NCBI GenBank assembly: GCA_947474755.1
Contig: CANJJE010000013.1
Span: 31,133 to 95,132, forward strand
DNA: 64,000 bases
Direction of reading: 5' to 3'
From: Burkholderiales bacterium
GTDB lineage: Bacteria > Pseudomonadota > Gammaproteobacteria > Burkholderiales > Burkholderiaceae_C
Part shown: piece after piece, positions 17,536-27,014 of the stretch
How positions within the stretch are numbered: the stretch's first letter is position 1
Layout: each line of letters opens with the position of its first letter
Notes under the pieces: generated by a model
What the model saw: only the letters and a program-made list of their open reading frames with translations
Told to the model about the DNA's origin: nothing
The model's database searches: none
Translations under genes and position numbers: made by a program

Positions 17536-18648
17536 TCAGTTTATCGAACGCAAAGCCCTTGCGGACGAAGACTTTGCGGCCAGCGCCGTCTTCGCTTGCA
17601 ACACCAGAGACTCGATCGTCAGCGCCGCCTGCCAGGGATGCTCCGAGTGCCGGGCGATGCGGCCAAGTTGACGGTACCAGTCGCCCAAAGCGGTGATGTC
17701 GGCCGCACGGTCTGCCACAACGCGCATGGCCTCCGCTGGAAAGTAGCGCGGCGCAGCGCCGACGGCCATCCGCATGGCGTCATGGCAAAGCTTGAACATC
17801 ATGTCGACCACGCGTGCGATCGGCCAGGTGGGCAGGCTGGCCGCATCGCCATGCGCGAGTTGCGTCGGCAGCGCCAACCAGGACTCGGCCCCGATGCCGT
17901 CGCGAAACCAGTTCAGCGCCTCCTGTGGTTGCCCCCCGGCAGCTGCCAGCAGCACTTCAGGTTGTGCAACACCCTGCGCACGTAGCCATGCGCAGGCTAC
18001 CTCTGCATCGGGCACACCGAGCCATAGCGCCTGGCAGCGGCTGCGGATCGTCGGGAGCAAGGTGTCCAACGACGAACCCACCAGCACGAAACGCAGCAGG
18101 CCGGTCGGCTCCTCCAGAATCTTCAGCAGCGCGTTGGCGGCAATCGTATTCATCGCTTCCGCGGGATACACCACGACCACCTTGCCGTGCTCGCGGGCGG
18201 CGGTAGTGTGGGCGAAGGCGATGATCTTTCGCACCTCGGACACTCGAATTTCCTTGCTGGGCTTGCGCTTGCCTGCGGCATCGACGGTGCCTGAAGTGCC
18301 CTCCTCGGCCTGCGCATCGGCATTCCAGCCCAGCACGCTGCTCAGCGATTCCGGAATCAGCACCATCAGATCAGGATGCGAATGAGCCTGCGCCAGCCGG
18401 CAACTGGCACAAACGCCGCAGGGGCGCGGCGCGTCGCCATCGGCCGAAGCACTGCGCTCACACAACCAGGCCTGCGCAAGTGCCAGCGCCATCTCGAATT
18501 GGCCGACGCCCTGAGGTCCGTGCAGCAGCACAGCGTGCGTTCGCTGCGTTGCCAGCGCGTCGCGCAACGGTGCCCCCAGCCAGGGCAAGGGCGGCAATGC
18601 CGAGGCTGCAGGAGCGGTATCGCTCGACAGCGGTACTTCCTGCATCAA
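17536..18648 (-). CDS. holB: DNA polymerase III delta' subunit HolB
   Basis: HolB is the stator subunit of the clamp loader that places the beta clamp on DNA. The 370-residue product has an AAA+ domain whose Walker A is degenerate (GPQGVGQ, lacking the lysine), as usual for delta', which does not hydrolyse ATP. The zinc-binding cysteines appear as PCGVCASC. The segment [10 protein letters not shown] and the SRC motif (IRSRCQ) are typical. An ATGA overlap couples it to tmk. Confidence 0.94.
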   Translation of the reverse strand: MMQEVPLSSDTAPAASALPPLPWLGAPLRDALATQRTHAVLLHGPQGVGQFEMALALAQAWLCERSASADGDAPRPCGVCASCRLAQAHSHPDLMVLIPESLSSVLGWNADAQAEEGTSGTVDAAGKRKPSKEIRVSEVRKIIAFAHTTAAREHGKVVVVYPAEAMNTIAANALLKILEEPTGLLRFVLVGSSLDTLLPTIRSRCQALWLGVPDAEVACAWLRAQGVAQPEVLLAAAGGQPQEALNWFRDGIGAESWLALPTQLAHGDAASLPTWPIARVVDMMFKLCHDAMRMAVGAAPRYFPAEAMRVVADRAADITALGDWYRQLGRIARHSEHPWQAALTIESLVLQAKTALAAKSSSARALRSIN

Positions 18649-19253
18649 ATGTGGCCTTCCAGTGCAGCAGCCACCTGTCGTCCGACCGATTCGCGATCGG
18701 CTGCAGCATCGATTTGCACAAAGCGCTTGGGGAACGCCTCGGCGCGTGCCAGATAGCCCGTGCGCACCCGCTCGAAGAACGCGGGGCTTTGTTGCTCAAA
18801 CCGGTCGGGCGGGCGCGCGCCCGTCAATCGCTGAGCCGCCAGTTCGGCAGGCAGGTCGAACCATAGCGTGCGGTCGGGCTGCACATCGGCGTGCACCCAG
18901 GTTTCGAGCGCTGTCAGCTGGGCCAGATCGAAGCCCCGCCCGGCACCCTGGTAGGCGAAGGTCGCGTCGGTGAACCGATCGCACAGCACGGTTTCGCCGC
19001 GCGCCAGTGCTGGCGCGATGACCTGCTTCACATGGTCGCGGCGCGCGGCAAACACCAGCAGCACTTCGGTCAGCGTGTCCATCGGCGTGTGCAGCAGCGC
19101 GTCGCGCAGCTGCTCCGCCAATGGCGTGCCGCCAGGCTCCCGAGTGACCAGCACAACGTGCCCGGAGCAGCGCAGGCGCGCTGCCAGCGGTTCGATGTGG
19201 CTGCTCTTGCCGGCACCGTCGATGCCTTCGAATGTGATGAACCGACCGCGCAT
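18645..19253 (-). CDS. tmk: Thymidylate kinase Tmk
   Basis: Tmk phosphorylates dTMP to dTDP. The 202-residue protein has the P-loop [11 protein letters not shown] at its N-terminus, the substrate motif [14 protein letters not shown] and the DRF...YQGAGRG segment. The length is standard. It lies between mltG (57-base gap) and holB (4-base overlap), the gene order found in many proteobacteria. Confidence 0.97.
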   Translation of the reverse strand: MRGRFITFEGIDGAGKSSHIEPLAARLRCSGHVVLVTREPGGTPLAEQLRDALLHTPMDTLTEVLLVFAARRDHVKQVIAPALARGETVLCDRFTDATFAYQGAGRGFDLAQLTALETWVHADVQPDRTLWFDLPAELAAQRLTGARPPDRFEQQSPAFFERVRTGYLARAEAFPKRFVQIDAAADRESVGRQVAAALEGHI

Positions 19254-19310
19254 TCCGTCCTTGTGGCTGATGTGCGTCTTCGCTGATGGGCCGAGCTGGG
19301 TGAGGGCCTG

Positions 19311-20306
19311 CTAACGCCCTCGCTGGAACTTGTTGACGGCGCGATTATGGGCGGCCAGGTCCTCGCTGAATTCGCTCGAGCCATCGCCTCGCGCCACGAA
19401 GTAAAGCGCCCGGGATGGCTGGGGGCGCACGGCCGCCAGCAGTGAGGCCTTGCCTGGCATCGAGATCGGTGTCGGCGGCAGACCGTTTCGGGTGTAGGTG
19501 TTGTAGGGCGTATCGGCCTGCAGATCGCGCTTGCGCAGGTTGCCGTCAAAAGCATCTCCCAGGCCGTAGATCACCGTCGGGTCGGTCTGCAGCGGCATGC
19601 CCATGCGCAGGCGGTTGATGAACACCGCAGCCACCTTGCCGCGGTCCTCCGGCTGTCCGGTTTCCTTTTCGACAATGGACGCCAGCGTCAAGGCTTCGTC
19701 GGGTGTGCGCAGCGGTGTGTCGGATGCGCGTTCGGCCCACGCAGCCGCGAGACGCTGCTGCATCGCACGGTGCGCGCGCCGCAGCACGGCGAGATCGGTG
19801 CTGCCCTTGCTGTACGAATAGGTGTCGGGGTAGAAACGCCCTTCGGCCGGCGTGGAAGCATCGCCGAGTGCAGCCATCAGTTCGGCGTCGCTCATCGCTG
19901 CGGTGGTCGGCTTGAGTGCTTCGGCACGCGCCAGCTCGGCGCGAAACTGTTGCAGCGTCCAGCCTTCAATCAGTCGGACGAAGGCCTTTGATTCGTCGCC
20001 GCGCACCATGATCCCCAGCAGTGAAACCGGTGTGGTCTGGCGATCTATTTCATAGCTGCCGGCACGGATGCGGCGGGACTCGCCCGACCAACGGAACCAT
20101 TCGTACAGCAGCCATGGAGGCGTACGCACACCGGCTTGCACCCAGGCGTTGGCGATATTGCGAGGCGACGTGCCGAGCTCGATCGATGTCTCCACGGTGT
20201 CACTGGCCAGATCAAGTGGACGGTGCAGCCATAGGTACAGCCAGATCGCGGTGCCCGCGACCATGGTGGTGAGCACTATCGAGGCTCCGATGATCCAGCG
20301 CTTCAT
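19311..20306 (-). CDS. mltG: Endolytic transglycosylase MltG (YceG-like)
   Basis: MltG cleaves nascent glycan strands and limits their length. From the ATG at 20306 it has 331 residues: one N-terminal membrane anchor (about residues 6-26), then a periplasmic domain. The catalytic glutamate lies in ASIVEKET (Glu213), followed by FINRLRMGMPLQTDPTV, the family signature. The frame is open to 20606, but that stretch is low-complexity and crosses the divergent promoter region. It diverges from ygfZ with about 95 bases between. Confidence 0.95.
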   Translation of the reverse strand: MKRWIIGASIVLTTMVAGTAIWLYLWLHRPLDLASDTVETSIELGTSPRNIANAWVQAGVRTPPWLLYEWFRWSGESRRIRAGSYEIDRQTTPVSLLGIMVRGDESKAFVRLIEGWTLQQFRAELARAEALKPTTAAMSDAELMAALGDASTPAEGRFYPDTYSYSKGSTDLAVLRRAHRAMQQRLAAAWAERASDTPLRTPDEALTLASIVEKETGQPEDRGKVAAVFINRLRMGMPLQTDPTVIYGLGDAFDGNLRKRDLQADTPYNTYTRNGLPPTPISMPGKASLLAAVRPQPSRALYFVARGDGSSEFSEDLAAHNRAVNKFQRGR

Positions 20307-20401
20307 GGGGCATTCCTGAACGGCCCACCGGCGCCATGGGGTCGGACTTGGGCATGACACCGTGGGCTGCCGGATAACATCGGCCAAATCATAATCGGCA
20401 C

Positions 20402-21343
20402 ATGAGCCCCCCTTTGATGCCACCGCTTGCCGTGCCGCTACCTCACTGGGGCGTGATACGTGCCGTCGGGGCCGACGCGGCCAGGTTCCTGCATGGCCAG
20501 TTGACGCAGGACGTCCTGTCGCTCGGGCCCCTGCAAGCGCGGCTGGCCGGCTACTGCTCGCCCAAGGGTCGCCTGCTGGCGAGCTTCGTGATCTGGAAGT
20601 CATCAAGCGATGACGAGGTCATGCTCGCCTGCCATGCGAGTGTGTTGCCCGCGACGCTGAAGCGCTTGTCGATGTTCGTGATGCGCGCCCAGTGCAAGCT
20701 GAGCGACGCGAGCACCGAATCGGCCCTGATCGGCGTGAGTGGCGAGAGCGCGCGCGATGCCACCGAGGGTCTTCCGGTGTGGGGTCAGCGCGCCGACGCG
20801 AACGGCATCTGGATTCGACTGCCTGACGTGGCGGGCATTGCCCGCGCCTGGCAGGTGACGAAGTTCGCAGCGGCACCAGTGGCGGACCCGTTCGCACTTG
20901 CGGCCTGGAGGCGGCTCGAAGTCGACAGCGCAATCGTGACGATCGAGGCGGCGACGGTCGATCGGTTCGTGCCGCAGATGCTGAATTTCGAGCTGATCGG
21001 CGCGGTCAGTTTCCAGAAGGGTTGCTATCCAGGGCAAGAGGTCGTGGCCCGCTCGCAGTACCGCGGCACGGCGAAGCGCCGTACCTTCCTGTTCACGAGC
21101 GATGCGCCGATCACCGCAGGACAGGAGGTGTTCCACAGTGCCGACCCGACACAGCCTGCCGGGCTGGTCGCATCGGCCGCGCCAGTACTGGGCGACGATG
21201 GCACCCCCCTGGCTCATCACGCGCTGATCGAAGTCAAGCTGGCGGTATTTGAAGGCGGCAGCCTGCACCTGGGCGCCCCCGATGGCACCTTGCTGACGCC
21301 CCGCCAGATGCCCTACGAGGTGCTGAGCGCCGAGACGGCTTGA
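20402..21343 (+). CDS. ygfZ: Folate-binding protein YgfZ
   Basis: YgfZ is a tetrahydrofolate-binding protein needed for activity of some Fe-S enzymes such as MiaB. The 313-residue product resembles the GcvT fold and has the invariant KGCYPGQE at residues 206-213, with the key cysteine at 208. FLHGQLTQDV near residue 29 is also characteristic. It diverges from mltG and is followed 13 bases later by a DUF4936 gene. Confidence 0.95.
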   Translation: MSPPLMPPLAVPLPHWGVIRAVGADAARFLHGQLTQDVLSLGPLQARLAGYCSPKGRLLASFVIWKSSSDDEVMLACHASVLPATLKRLSMFVMRAQCKLSDASTESALIGVSGESARDATEGLPVWGQRADANGIWIRLPDVAGIARAWQVTKFAAAPVADPFALAAWRRLEVDSAIVTIEAATVDRFVPQMLNFELIGAVSFQKGCYPGQEVVARSQYRGTAKRRTFLFTSDAPITAGQEVFHSADPTQPAGLVASAAPVLGDDGTPLAHHALIEVKLAVFEGGSLHLGAPDGTLLTPRQMPYEVLSAETA

Positions 21344-21356
21344 AACCCCGCCCTCC

Positions 21357-21662
21357 ATGTTGCGTGAGTTGTACGTGTACTACCGGGCGCCCGTGCATGC
21401 CGCTGGAGCACTGCGGCGCGCCGTATCCGAGATGCAGGACCGATTGCGCTGCGAGTTCCCCGGCCTGCAGGCGCGGCTGCTTCGACGCACCGACCAGGTC
21501 GAGGTCTGGGACACCTGGATGGAGACCTACGCCATGCCGCCTGCTGCCGACGCAGGCGGTGTCAGCGATGCTCTGCGCGTGACCATCGAGCAACAAGCCG
21601 CCGTTTGGCGCCATCTGTGCGATGGCCCTCGCCACACGGAGGTGTTCGACGCAAGTGCCTGA
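21357..21662 (+). CDS. DUF4936 family protein
   Basis: The product is a 101-residue soluble protein. The N-terminus LRELYVYYR and the later WMETY with a tryptophan-rich end (VWRHLCDGPRHTE) match the DUF4936 family, a small betaproteobacterial group of unknown function usually next to ygfZ. The ATG is 13 bases after ygfZ, so both are probably co-transcribed. No signal or membrane segment is seen. Confidence 0.82.
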   Translation: MLRELYVYYRAPVHAAGALRRAVSEMQDRLRCEFPGLQARLLRRTDQVEVWDTWMETYAMPPAADAGGVSDALRVTIEQQAAVWRHLCDGPRHTEVFDASA

Positions 21663-21708
21663 TCGCGCTGGCCGCCGCCGTGTCGCCAGACGTGCGGCGC
21701 CTCGATAC

Positions 21709-23010
21709 TCAGCGCAGATTGCCGGTATGGCCGAGTGAGTAGCGGCCCGGCTGCGGCCACACGGTAAGCCCGTGCGGCTCCTGGCCGACCTTGATGGTGT
21801 CGACAGCGCCGCTCTGTGTGTCGAAGCGGTAGACCACGTTGTCGAAACGACCTGACAGCCACAGGTGCCGGCCATCGGCGCTGACGTTGCCCATGTCGGG
21901 ACTGCCGCCGCCGGGCACCGGCCATGTGTGATCGATCTGTTGGCTCGCGAAGTCGATCACCGAAACGCTGCCCTGGCCACGCTTCCTGCCGAACATGCTG
22001 TTGCTGCCACGATTGGCCACATAGAGCTTCTTGCCATCACGGCTCGGGTACAGGCCGTGGGCGCCGACGCCAGTCGAGATGAAGCCAATCTGCTTGAAGC
22101 TCGCACCGTCGACCAGGTGCACCCCATCTGCCATCATGTCGGCGACGAAGAGCACAGTGCCATCGGGTGAGAAACGCACATCCTGCGGCATGCCCGCAGT
22201 GGTGCAGATTTCCCCGCCGAGCTGCGATGGATCCGCAATCTTGCGTGGCTTCCTGCCCGGCGTGGCCAGCAACGACAACACCTCCGGGCGTTCGAAATAC
22301 CGGCTCAGCTTCAAGGTGCCGATCACCCGCTTGTCGACCAGATCGATCTTCGTCAGGCCACCGCTGAATTCGCAGGTGAAGAAGGCGTAGCGGCCGTCTA
22401 TCGAGAAGTCGGCATGGTTGATGCCCGCGCATTCGGGCGTAGCGATCGAGTACTGCATCGCCATCGTGTGCGCATCGCGGAAATCAAGGCGTTTGTGGGC
22501 TTCGACGACAACGATCGCGTGATGGCCATCGGGTGTCCAGTACATGTTGTACGGGTCATCGACCTGGATCGATGCTCCAGGCTTGCCGGTCAGCGGATCG
22601 ATCGGCGTCAGGCTGCCATTCGTGCGCCGCTCTGCATTGTTGGCCACCCACAGCGTGCGAAGGTCCCAGGACGGCACCACGTGCTGCGGGTTGAGGCCGA
22701 CCTTGAAGGTGTCGATGACCTTCAGCGTCTTTGGATCGATCACTGATACCGTGTTGGCAACGCGGTTCGGCACATAGACGCGCTCGAGGGCGCCCTGCAC
22801 TGCCGGGCTCAGTTTGCCGGCGCCAGTTTCGCTGTACAGGTTGTGGCGGTCGATCACCGACGGCATGCCGGGCACTGTGACCACGGGGCCGGTGCTTGCC
22901 ATGCCAGCGGCTTGCCGCGGCTGCGAGTTGATGCTGCCGACGACGCAGGCGAGCACCAGGCCCAGGGTCAGTCGACGCGACAGAAAAGATGGATTGAACA
23001 ATCGTGACAT
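21709..23010 (-). CDS. Exported YncE/YVTN-type beta-propeller protein
   Basis: The 433-residue product has an N-terminal signal (RRLTLGLVLACVVGS), then repeated propeller blades of the form VYVPNRVANTVSVIDPKTLKVIDT, LFVADMMADGVHLVD and LYVANRGSNS. These YVTN-like repeats form a seven-bladed propeller, often periplasmic. ATG 23010 is preferred because it gives a clean signal peptide; an in-frame TTG at 23070 overlapping the upstream stop is possible. It follows the creatininase-like gene on the same strand, suggesting an exported pair. The ligand is unknown. Confidence 0.88.
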   Translation of the reverse strand: MSRLFNPSFLSRRLTLGLVLACVVGSINSQPRQAAGMASTGPVVTVPGMPSVIDRHNLYSETGAGKLSPAVQGALERVYVPNRVANTVSVIDPKTLKVIDTFKVGLNPQHVVPSWDLRTLWVANNAERRTNGSLTPIDPLTGKPGASIQVDDPYNMYWTPDGHHAIVVVEAHKRLDFRDAHTMAMQYSIATPECAGINHADFSIDGRYAFFTCEFSGGLTKIDLVDKRVIGTLKLSRYFERPEVLSLLATPGRKPRKIADPSQLGGEICTTAGMPQDVRFSPDGTVLFVADMMADGVHLVDGASFKQIGFISTGVGAHGLYPSRDGKKLYVANRGSNSMFGRKRGQGSVSVIDFASQQIDHTWPVPGGGSPDMGNVSADGRHLWLSGRFDNVVYRFDTQSGAVDTIKVGQEPHGLTVWPQPGRYSLGHTGNLR

Positions 23011-23066
23011 CGAAGGGTGCAAAGGCTCGGGAAGGAAATCAGGGATGTGGGGGTGCTCTGCAGTCG

Positions 23067-23879
23067 TCAACGCGGTCTCGCGATCGCCTGACGTATCGCT
23101 GCAGTGGTGCGCGAGACGATGAGCTCGACGCCCAGTTGACCGAGCGCCGCGTTGGCGCGGCGCGGGTCCCCGCTCACGCCCAGGGCGTTTTCAGCCGCCG
23201 CTTCGCGGTCGACTTTCATCTGATCGAGACGCACGAGGCTGGCATCGGTCGCCAGCATCAGCGAAGTATCCGCCGCGCCAGCGTGCAATCCGATCTGCGC
23301 CTCGGTCAAGCCGCGGTCTCGCAGCGCCTGGTGGTATGGCTCCTGCGAGGCGTCGTAGTAGGCCCTGATGAAATGGGCCCTTGCCGATGACGAGGCCCAT
23401 TCACGGTTGAGCCGGGTGGCCACCGCTTCGAGCAGCGACTGATAGCCGCCGTGGTCGCCGATCAGCAATACATCGGTGAAGCCATGCTGCTTGAAGCTGC
23501 GGGCGGCTCCCTCGATGACGCCCTTGAACACGTCGTCGGGAATCGACACAGTGCCTGTGTAGCGCATGTGCTGCGTCGGCGGTGCGATGTGGCCCTCGGG
23601 CACGTAAGCCGTCACCGGCGCCACCAGCGTGTGACCCAGTTCCCGCGCAATGCGATCAGCGAGCACCTTGACGCGCACATTGTGTTTGCCTAGCGCCATG
23701 TGAGAACCGCTTTGCTCGGTGCCGCCCACGGGAATGATCACCGTGGTCGTGCCTGCCTTCATGGCATCGCGCACTTCGGTCCAGGTCAACTCATCGAGTT
23801 GCACGCTGGAGGGTGCGGCCTGAACGACAGCGGTGCCTGCGAGCAAGGCAACGAAAAGCAGCATCGCGAGAGGATTCAC
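23067..23879 (-). CDS. Creatininase-family hydrolase with signal peptide
   Basis: Creatininase-fold enzymes are metal-dependent amidohydrolases acting on creatinine, mycofactocin precursor or F420/riboflavin intermediates. The 270-residue protein has a signal peptide (LLFVALLAGTAVVQAAP), the active-site segment IPVGGTEQSGSHMALGKHN and the GDHGG motif. HxxxGAADTS later matches the third metal-binding region. Most relatives are cytoplasmic, so export is notable. It is 56 bases upstream of the propeller gene, likely one operon. The substrate cannot be told from sequence. Confidence 0.85.
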   Translation of the reverse strand: MNPLAMLLFVALLAGTAVVQAAPSSVQLDELTWTEVRDAMKAGTTTVIIPVGGTEQSGSHMALGKHNVRVKVLADRIARELGHTLVAPVTAYVPEGHIAPPTQHMRYTGTVSIPDDVFKGVIEGAARSFKQHGFTDVLLIGDHGGYQSLLEAVATRLNREWASSSARAHFIRAYYDASQEPYHQALRDRGLTEAQIGLHAGAADTSLMLATDASLVRLDQMKVDREAAAENALGVSGDPRRANAALGQLGVELIVSRTTAAIRQAIARPR

Positions 23880-23910
23880 AGTGGCATCAAGCTCGGTTCA
23901 AGCATGCAGC

Positions 23911-23947
23911 AAGAAGGAAAAAGCCCGAAGGCGTGATGCCCTCGGGC
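23911..23947 (-). terminator. Rho-independent terminator after the isocitrate lyase gene
   Basis: Read on the minus strand, GCCCGAGGGC (23947-23938) pairs with GCCTTCGGGC (23932-23923) with one G-T pair and a 5-base loop, then runs into TTTTT (23922-23918). It lies 60 bases after the isocitrate lyase stop and before the creatininase-like start. Confidence 0.82.
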
Positions 23948-24007
23948 CAGACCGTCATCCTAACGCCGACCGCGACGGCGGGTGGCATCACCGCGTGACC
24001 GCGAGCG

Positions 24008-25249
24008 TCAGTGCTCGCTCTTGTCGAAAAACTGCTCGTCTTCGGTCGAGCCCTTCAGCACCCCGGTCGACGCTTGCGCCTCGATCGTCGTCGTGACGGC
24101 ATCGGAGTAGCCAGTGCCGACCTCCCGCTGGTGCTTGACGGCGGTGAAGCCACGCTCGGCGGCGGCGAACTCGGCTTGCTGCAGTTCCACGAACGCGGTC
24201 ATTTTCTGGCGCACATAGCCGCAGGCCAGGTTGAACATCGAGCAGTTCAGGCTGTGAAAGCCGGCCAGGGTGATGAACTGGAACTTGTAGCCCCTCTTGC
24301 CGAGTTCGTGCTGGAACTTGGCAATGGTGGCGTCGCCGAGGTTTTTCTTCCAGTTGAACGATGGCGAACAGTTGTAGGCCAGCAGCTTGCCCGGGAACCT
24401 GGCGTGGATCGCAGCGGCAAAGCGCTTCGCGCGCTGAAGGTCGGGTTTGCCGGTTTCGCACCAGACGATGTCGGCCACTTCGGCATAGGCCAGGCCACGC
24501 GAGATTGCCTGCTCCAGGCTGGCCTTGCTGCGGTAGAACCCTTCGACGGTTCGCTCGCCGGTCATGAATGGCTTGTCGTTGTCGTCGATATCGCTGGTCA
24601 CCAGGTCAGCGGCATCGGTGCGGGCAATGACCAGCGTGGATGTGCCCGACACGTCGGCAGCGAGACGCGCGCCATGCAATTTGGCGACCGCTTCGCGCGT
24701 GGGCACGAGCACCTTGCCTCCCATGTGACCGCACTTCTTGACCGATGCGAGCTGGTCCTCGAAGTGAACGCCCGAGGCGCCGGCCTCGATCATCGACTTC
24801 ATCAGCTCGAAAGCGTTGAGCACGCCGCCGAAACCAGCTTCGGCATCCGCAATGATCGGCGCGAAGAAATCGGTGTCGTTCTTGCCTTCCGACCACTGGA
24901 TCTGATCAGCGCGGCTGAAGGCGTTGTTGATGCGTTTGACGACCATCGGTACCGGGTTCGCCGGGTACAGCGACTGGTCCGGGTATATCTCGCCCGCCAG
25001 GTTGGCGTCGCCGGCAACCTGCCAGCCCGACAGATAGATGGCCTTCAGGCCGGCTTTGACTTGCTGCATCGCGTGGTTGCCCGTCAGTGCGCCGAGCGTG
25101 TTCACGAAAGGCTCGTCGTGAAGCAGTTCCCACAGCTTGACCGCGCCGCGCTTGACCAGTGTGTGCTCGACCTGCACCAATCCGCGCAGGCGCACCACGT
25201 CGGCCGCCGAGTAGCGTCCTGTTGTTAAATCAATGAGTTGGCCTCGCAA
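24008..25249 (-). CDS. aceA: Isocitrate lyase AceA (N-terminus atypical, start uncertain)
   Basis: AceA splits isocitrate to glyoxylate and succinate, allowing growth on acetate or fatty acids. From [11 protein letters not shown] onward the protein is a full isocitrate lyase: the catalytic [23 protein letters not shown], the NCSPSFNW motif and the C-terminal [10 protein letters not shown]. The usual first 25 or so residues (the stretch with DWxxNPRWKG) are absent and replaced by [12 protein letters not shown]. No ATG with a ribosome binding site is near; TTG at 25249 gives 413 residues, and the frame stays open to 25483. The enzyme identity is firm, the start is not. Confidence 0.9.
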   Translation of the reverse strand: MRGQLIDLTTGRYSAADVVRLRGLVQVEHTLVKRGAVKLWELLHDEPFVNTLGALTGNHAMQQVKAGLKAIYLSGWQVAGDANLAGEIYPDQSLYPANPVPMVVKRINNAFSRADQIQWSEGKNDTDFFAPIIADAEAGFGGVLNAFELMKSMIEAGASGVHFEDQLASVKKCGHMGGKVLVPTREAVAKLHGARLAADVSGTSTLVIARTDAADLVTSDIDDNDKPFMTGERTVEGFYRSKASLEQAISRGLAYAEVADIVWCETGKPDLQRAKRFAAAIHARFPGKLLAYNCSPSFNWKKNLGDATIAKFQHELGKRGYKFQFITLAGFHSLNCSMFNLACGYVRQKMTAFVELQQAEFAAAERGFTAVKHQREVGTGYSDAVTTTIEAQASTGVLKGSTEDEQFFDKSEH

Positions 25250-25421
25250 TTTCGTGATGTGAAACCCGGATCCGCCATCGGATGAATACTGATGCACCGT
25301 GGCATCCAGGCGGTCAGCATCGGGTCGTGTCCCGTCATGACGGATCGCTGCGCAGGCCCGTTGCGGTGGCGCAAGACCTTGGATTCGTATGATCGGAACC
25401 CACCATCGGCGCCCTTCCACC

Positions 25422-26363
25422 ATGACCTCGTTTGCATTTCTCTCCCACGGTGCGTTCCTGAAGGCGCCACCAGCTGAACCCAACTCGCGCTACGCCGTTG
25501 CCGGCGTGGCCTGGGACGGTTCGGTGACGAACCGGCCAGGCGCCCGGTTCGGCCCTCAGGCGATCCGTCGGGCCAGCCACATGCTGTGCGATGCGATCCA
25601 TCCGTTTTTCGACGTGTCACCGCTCGGGCTGACCGGTGGAAGCCTGGGCGATGTCGGCGACCTGCCGCTGCCCAACACCAGCCTGGAGCGAATGCGCGAG
25701 GCATTGGCACCTTTGGCGCATGAACTGCTGCGGGCGCATCACATGGTGTGGCTGGGCGGCGACCACTCGATCACGCTGCCTCTGCTGCGGGCCTACAAGG
25801 CGTGGCTGGGTCGGCCGCTTGCCGTCGTTCACTTCGATGCTCATTGCGACACCTGGACCGATCACTTCGGCGAGCCCAGCGGCCACGGTACCTGGGTGTA
25901 TGAAGCGATTCAGGAGGGGCTGGTGATCCCCGAATGCTTCACGCAGATCGGCATCCGCTCGGCCGGCGAGCGTGCCGCCCGCGAGTACGTGCGTGAGCAG
26001 GGCGGCCTGATCTACAGCGCCCGAGACCTGCGCGGGCTGGAAAGCCCCCAGCAACTGGCGCCGATCTTTGGTGGCATCCGATCACGACTGGCCGAGCATG
26101 GCCACCCGCCGGTCTATCTGAGTCTGGACATCGATTGCCTCGACCCGGCCTTCGCGCCCGGCACGGGCACGCCCGAGCCGGGTGGCATGACGACAAATCA
26201 GGTGCTCAGCGTTCTGGAGGAACTGGCCGATCTGCCTTTCGTGGGCATGGACTGCGTCGAAGTGGCACCCGCCTATGACCACGCCGAACTGACCAGCAAT
26301 GCCGCCGCGAATTTCGTCTGGACCTACCTCTGCGGGCGCATCGCGAACGACCCCGAAGCCTGA
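25422..26363 (+). CDS. Agmatinase-family ureohydrolase
   Basis: Ureohydrolases remove urea from guanidino compounds; agmatinase makes putrescine from agmatine. The 313-residue protein has all manganese-binding motifs: GGDHSI, FDAHCDT (with the preceding VVH) and [22 protein letters not shown]. The closing MDCVEVAP is also present. Arginase, agmatinase and guanidinobutyrase share these motifs. The nearby putrescine catabolism cluster favours agmatinase or guanidinobutyrase, which is inference. It diverges from the isocitrate lyase gene. Confidence 0.88.
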   Translation: MTSFAFLSHGAFLKAPPAEPNSRYAVAGVAWDGSVTNRPGARFGPQAIRRASHMLCDAIHPFFDVSPLGLTGGSLGDVGDLPLPNTSLERMREALAPLAHELLRAHHMVWLGGDHSITLPLLRAYKAWLGRPLAVVHFDAHCDTWTDHFGEPSGHGTWVYEAIQEGLVIPECFTQIGIRSAGERAAREYVREQGGLIYSARDLRGLESPQQLAPIFGGIRSRLAEHGHPPVYLSLDIDCLDPAFAPGTGTPEPGGMTTNQVLSVLEELADLPFVGMDCVEVAPAYDHAELTSNAAANFVWTYLCGRIANDPEA

Positions 26364-26383
26364 TTCGACGTCAGCCCGCTTTG

Positions 26384-26866
26384 TCAATCGAGCGGCAGCG
26401 CGGTGGTCTTCTTCACCGTTCGCAGTACCAGCATCGAATTCGATCGCGTCACGCCGGGCAGGCTGGACAGCACGTGGCTGTGGAAACGCTCCAGATCTTC
26501 GGCATCGCGGTAGGTGAAGCGCAGCAGGTAGTCGTTGGTACCCGCCACGTAGAAGCAGTCATGGATTTCGGGCACGTCGCGGATGGCCTGCTCGAAAGTG
26601 TCCATCGTTGACCGCGTCAGTTTTTCGAGATTGACGATGGTGTAGCTGGTGCCGTGGCGGCCGACCCGCTTCGGATCGACCAGCGCCACGTACTGTGCGA
26701 TCACGCCGCTCTCTTCCAGGGCCTTGACGCGCCGCAGGCAGGCCGACGGCGACAGGTGCACCCGCTCGGCGAGTTCGATGTTGCTCAGCTTCGCATCGGC
26801 CTGCAGCAGTTCCAGCAAGGCGCGGTCGATGGCATCCACAGTCGCTTCTCTGTTCTGATTTGGCAT
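26384..26866 (-). CDS. Lrp/AsnC family transcriptional regulator
   Basis: From the ATG at 26866 this is a 160-residue protein. A helix-turn-helix lies at about residues 20-60 (LSNIELAERVHLSPSACLRRV) and a RAM ligand-binding domain follows (DCFYVAGTNDYLLRFTYRD). These regulators respond to amino acids or related metabolites. It diverges from the bauA-like gene that opens the polyamine cluster, with a 148-base gap, so it is the best local candidate for its regulator. No operator was identified by eye. Confidence 0.92.
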   Translation of the reverse strand: MPNQNREATVDAIDRALLELLQADAKLSNIELAERVHLSPSACLRRVKALEESGVIAQYVALVDPKRVGRHGTSYTIVNLEKLTRSTMDTFEQAIRDVPEIHDCFYVAGTNDYLLRFTYRDAEDLERFHSHVLSSLPGVTRSNSMLVLRTVKKTTALPLD

Positions 26867-27014
26867 GATTTTCCGGAATCCCCTGTCCAGACGCTCAATT
26901 GTTGCGTCGCTCGGCCTGGTCTTCCTGCCAAAGCGCTGGCAAATTTCGCTTTTCAACCACTAAACTGAGGCGGCTGGAACAGCCCGTTCGACAGTGGCCC
27001 TGAAAGAAATCTCG

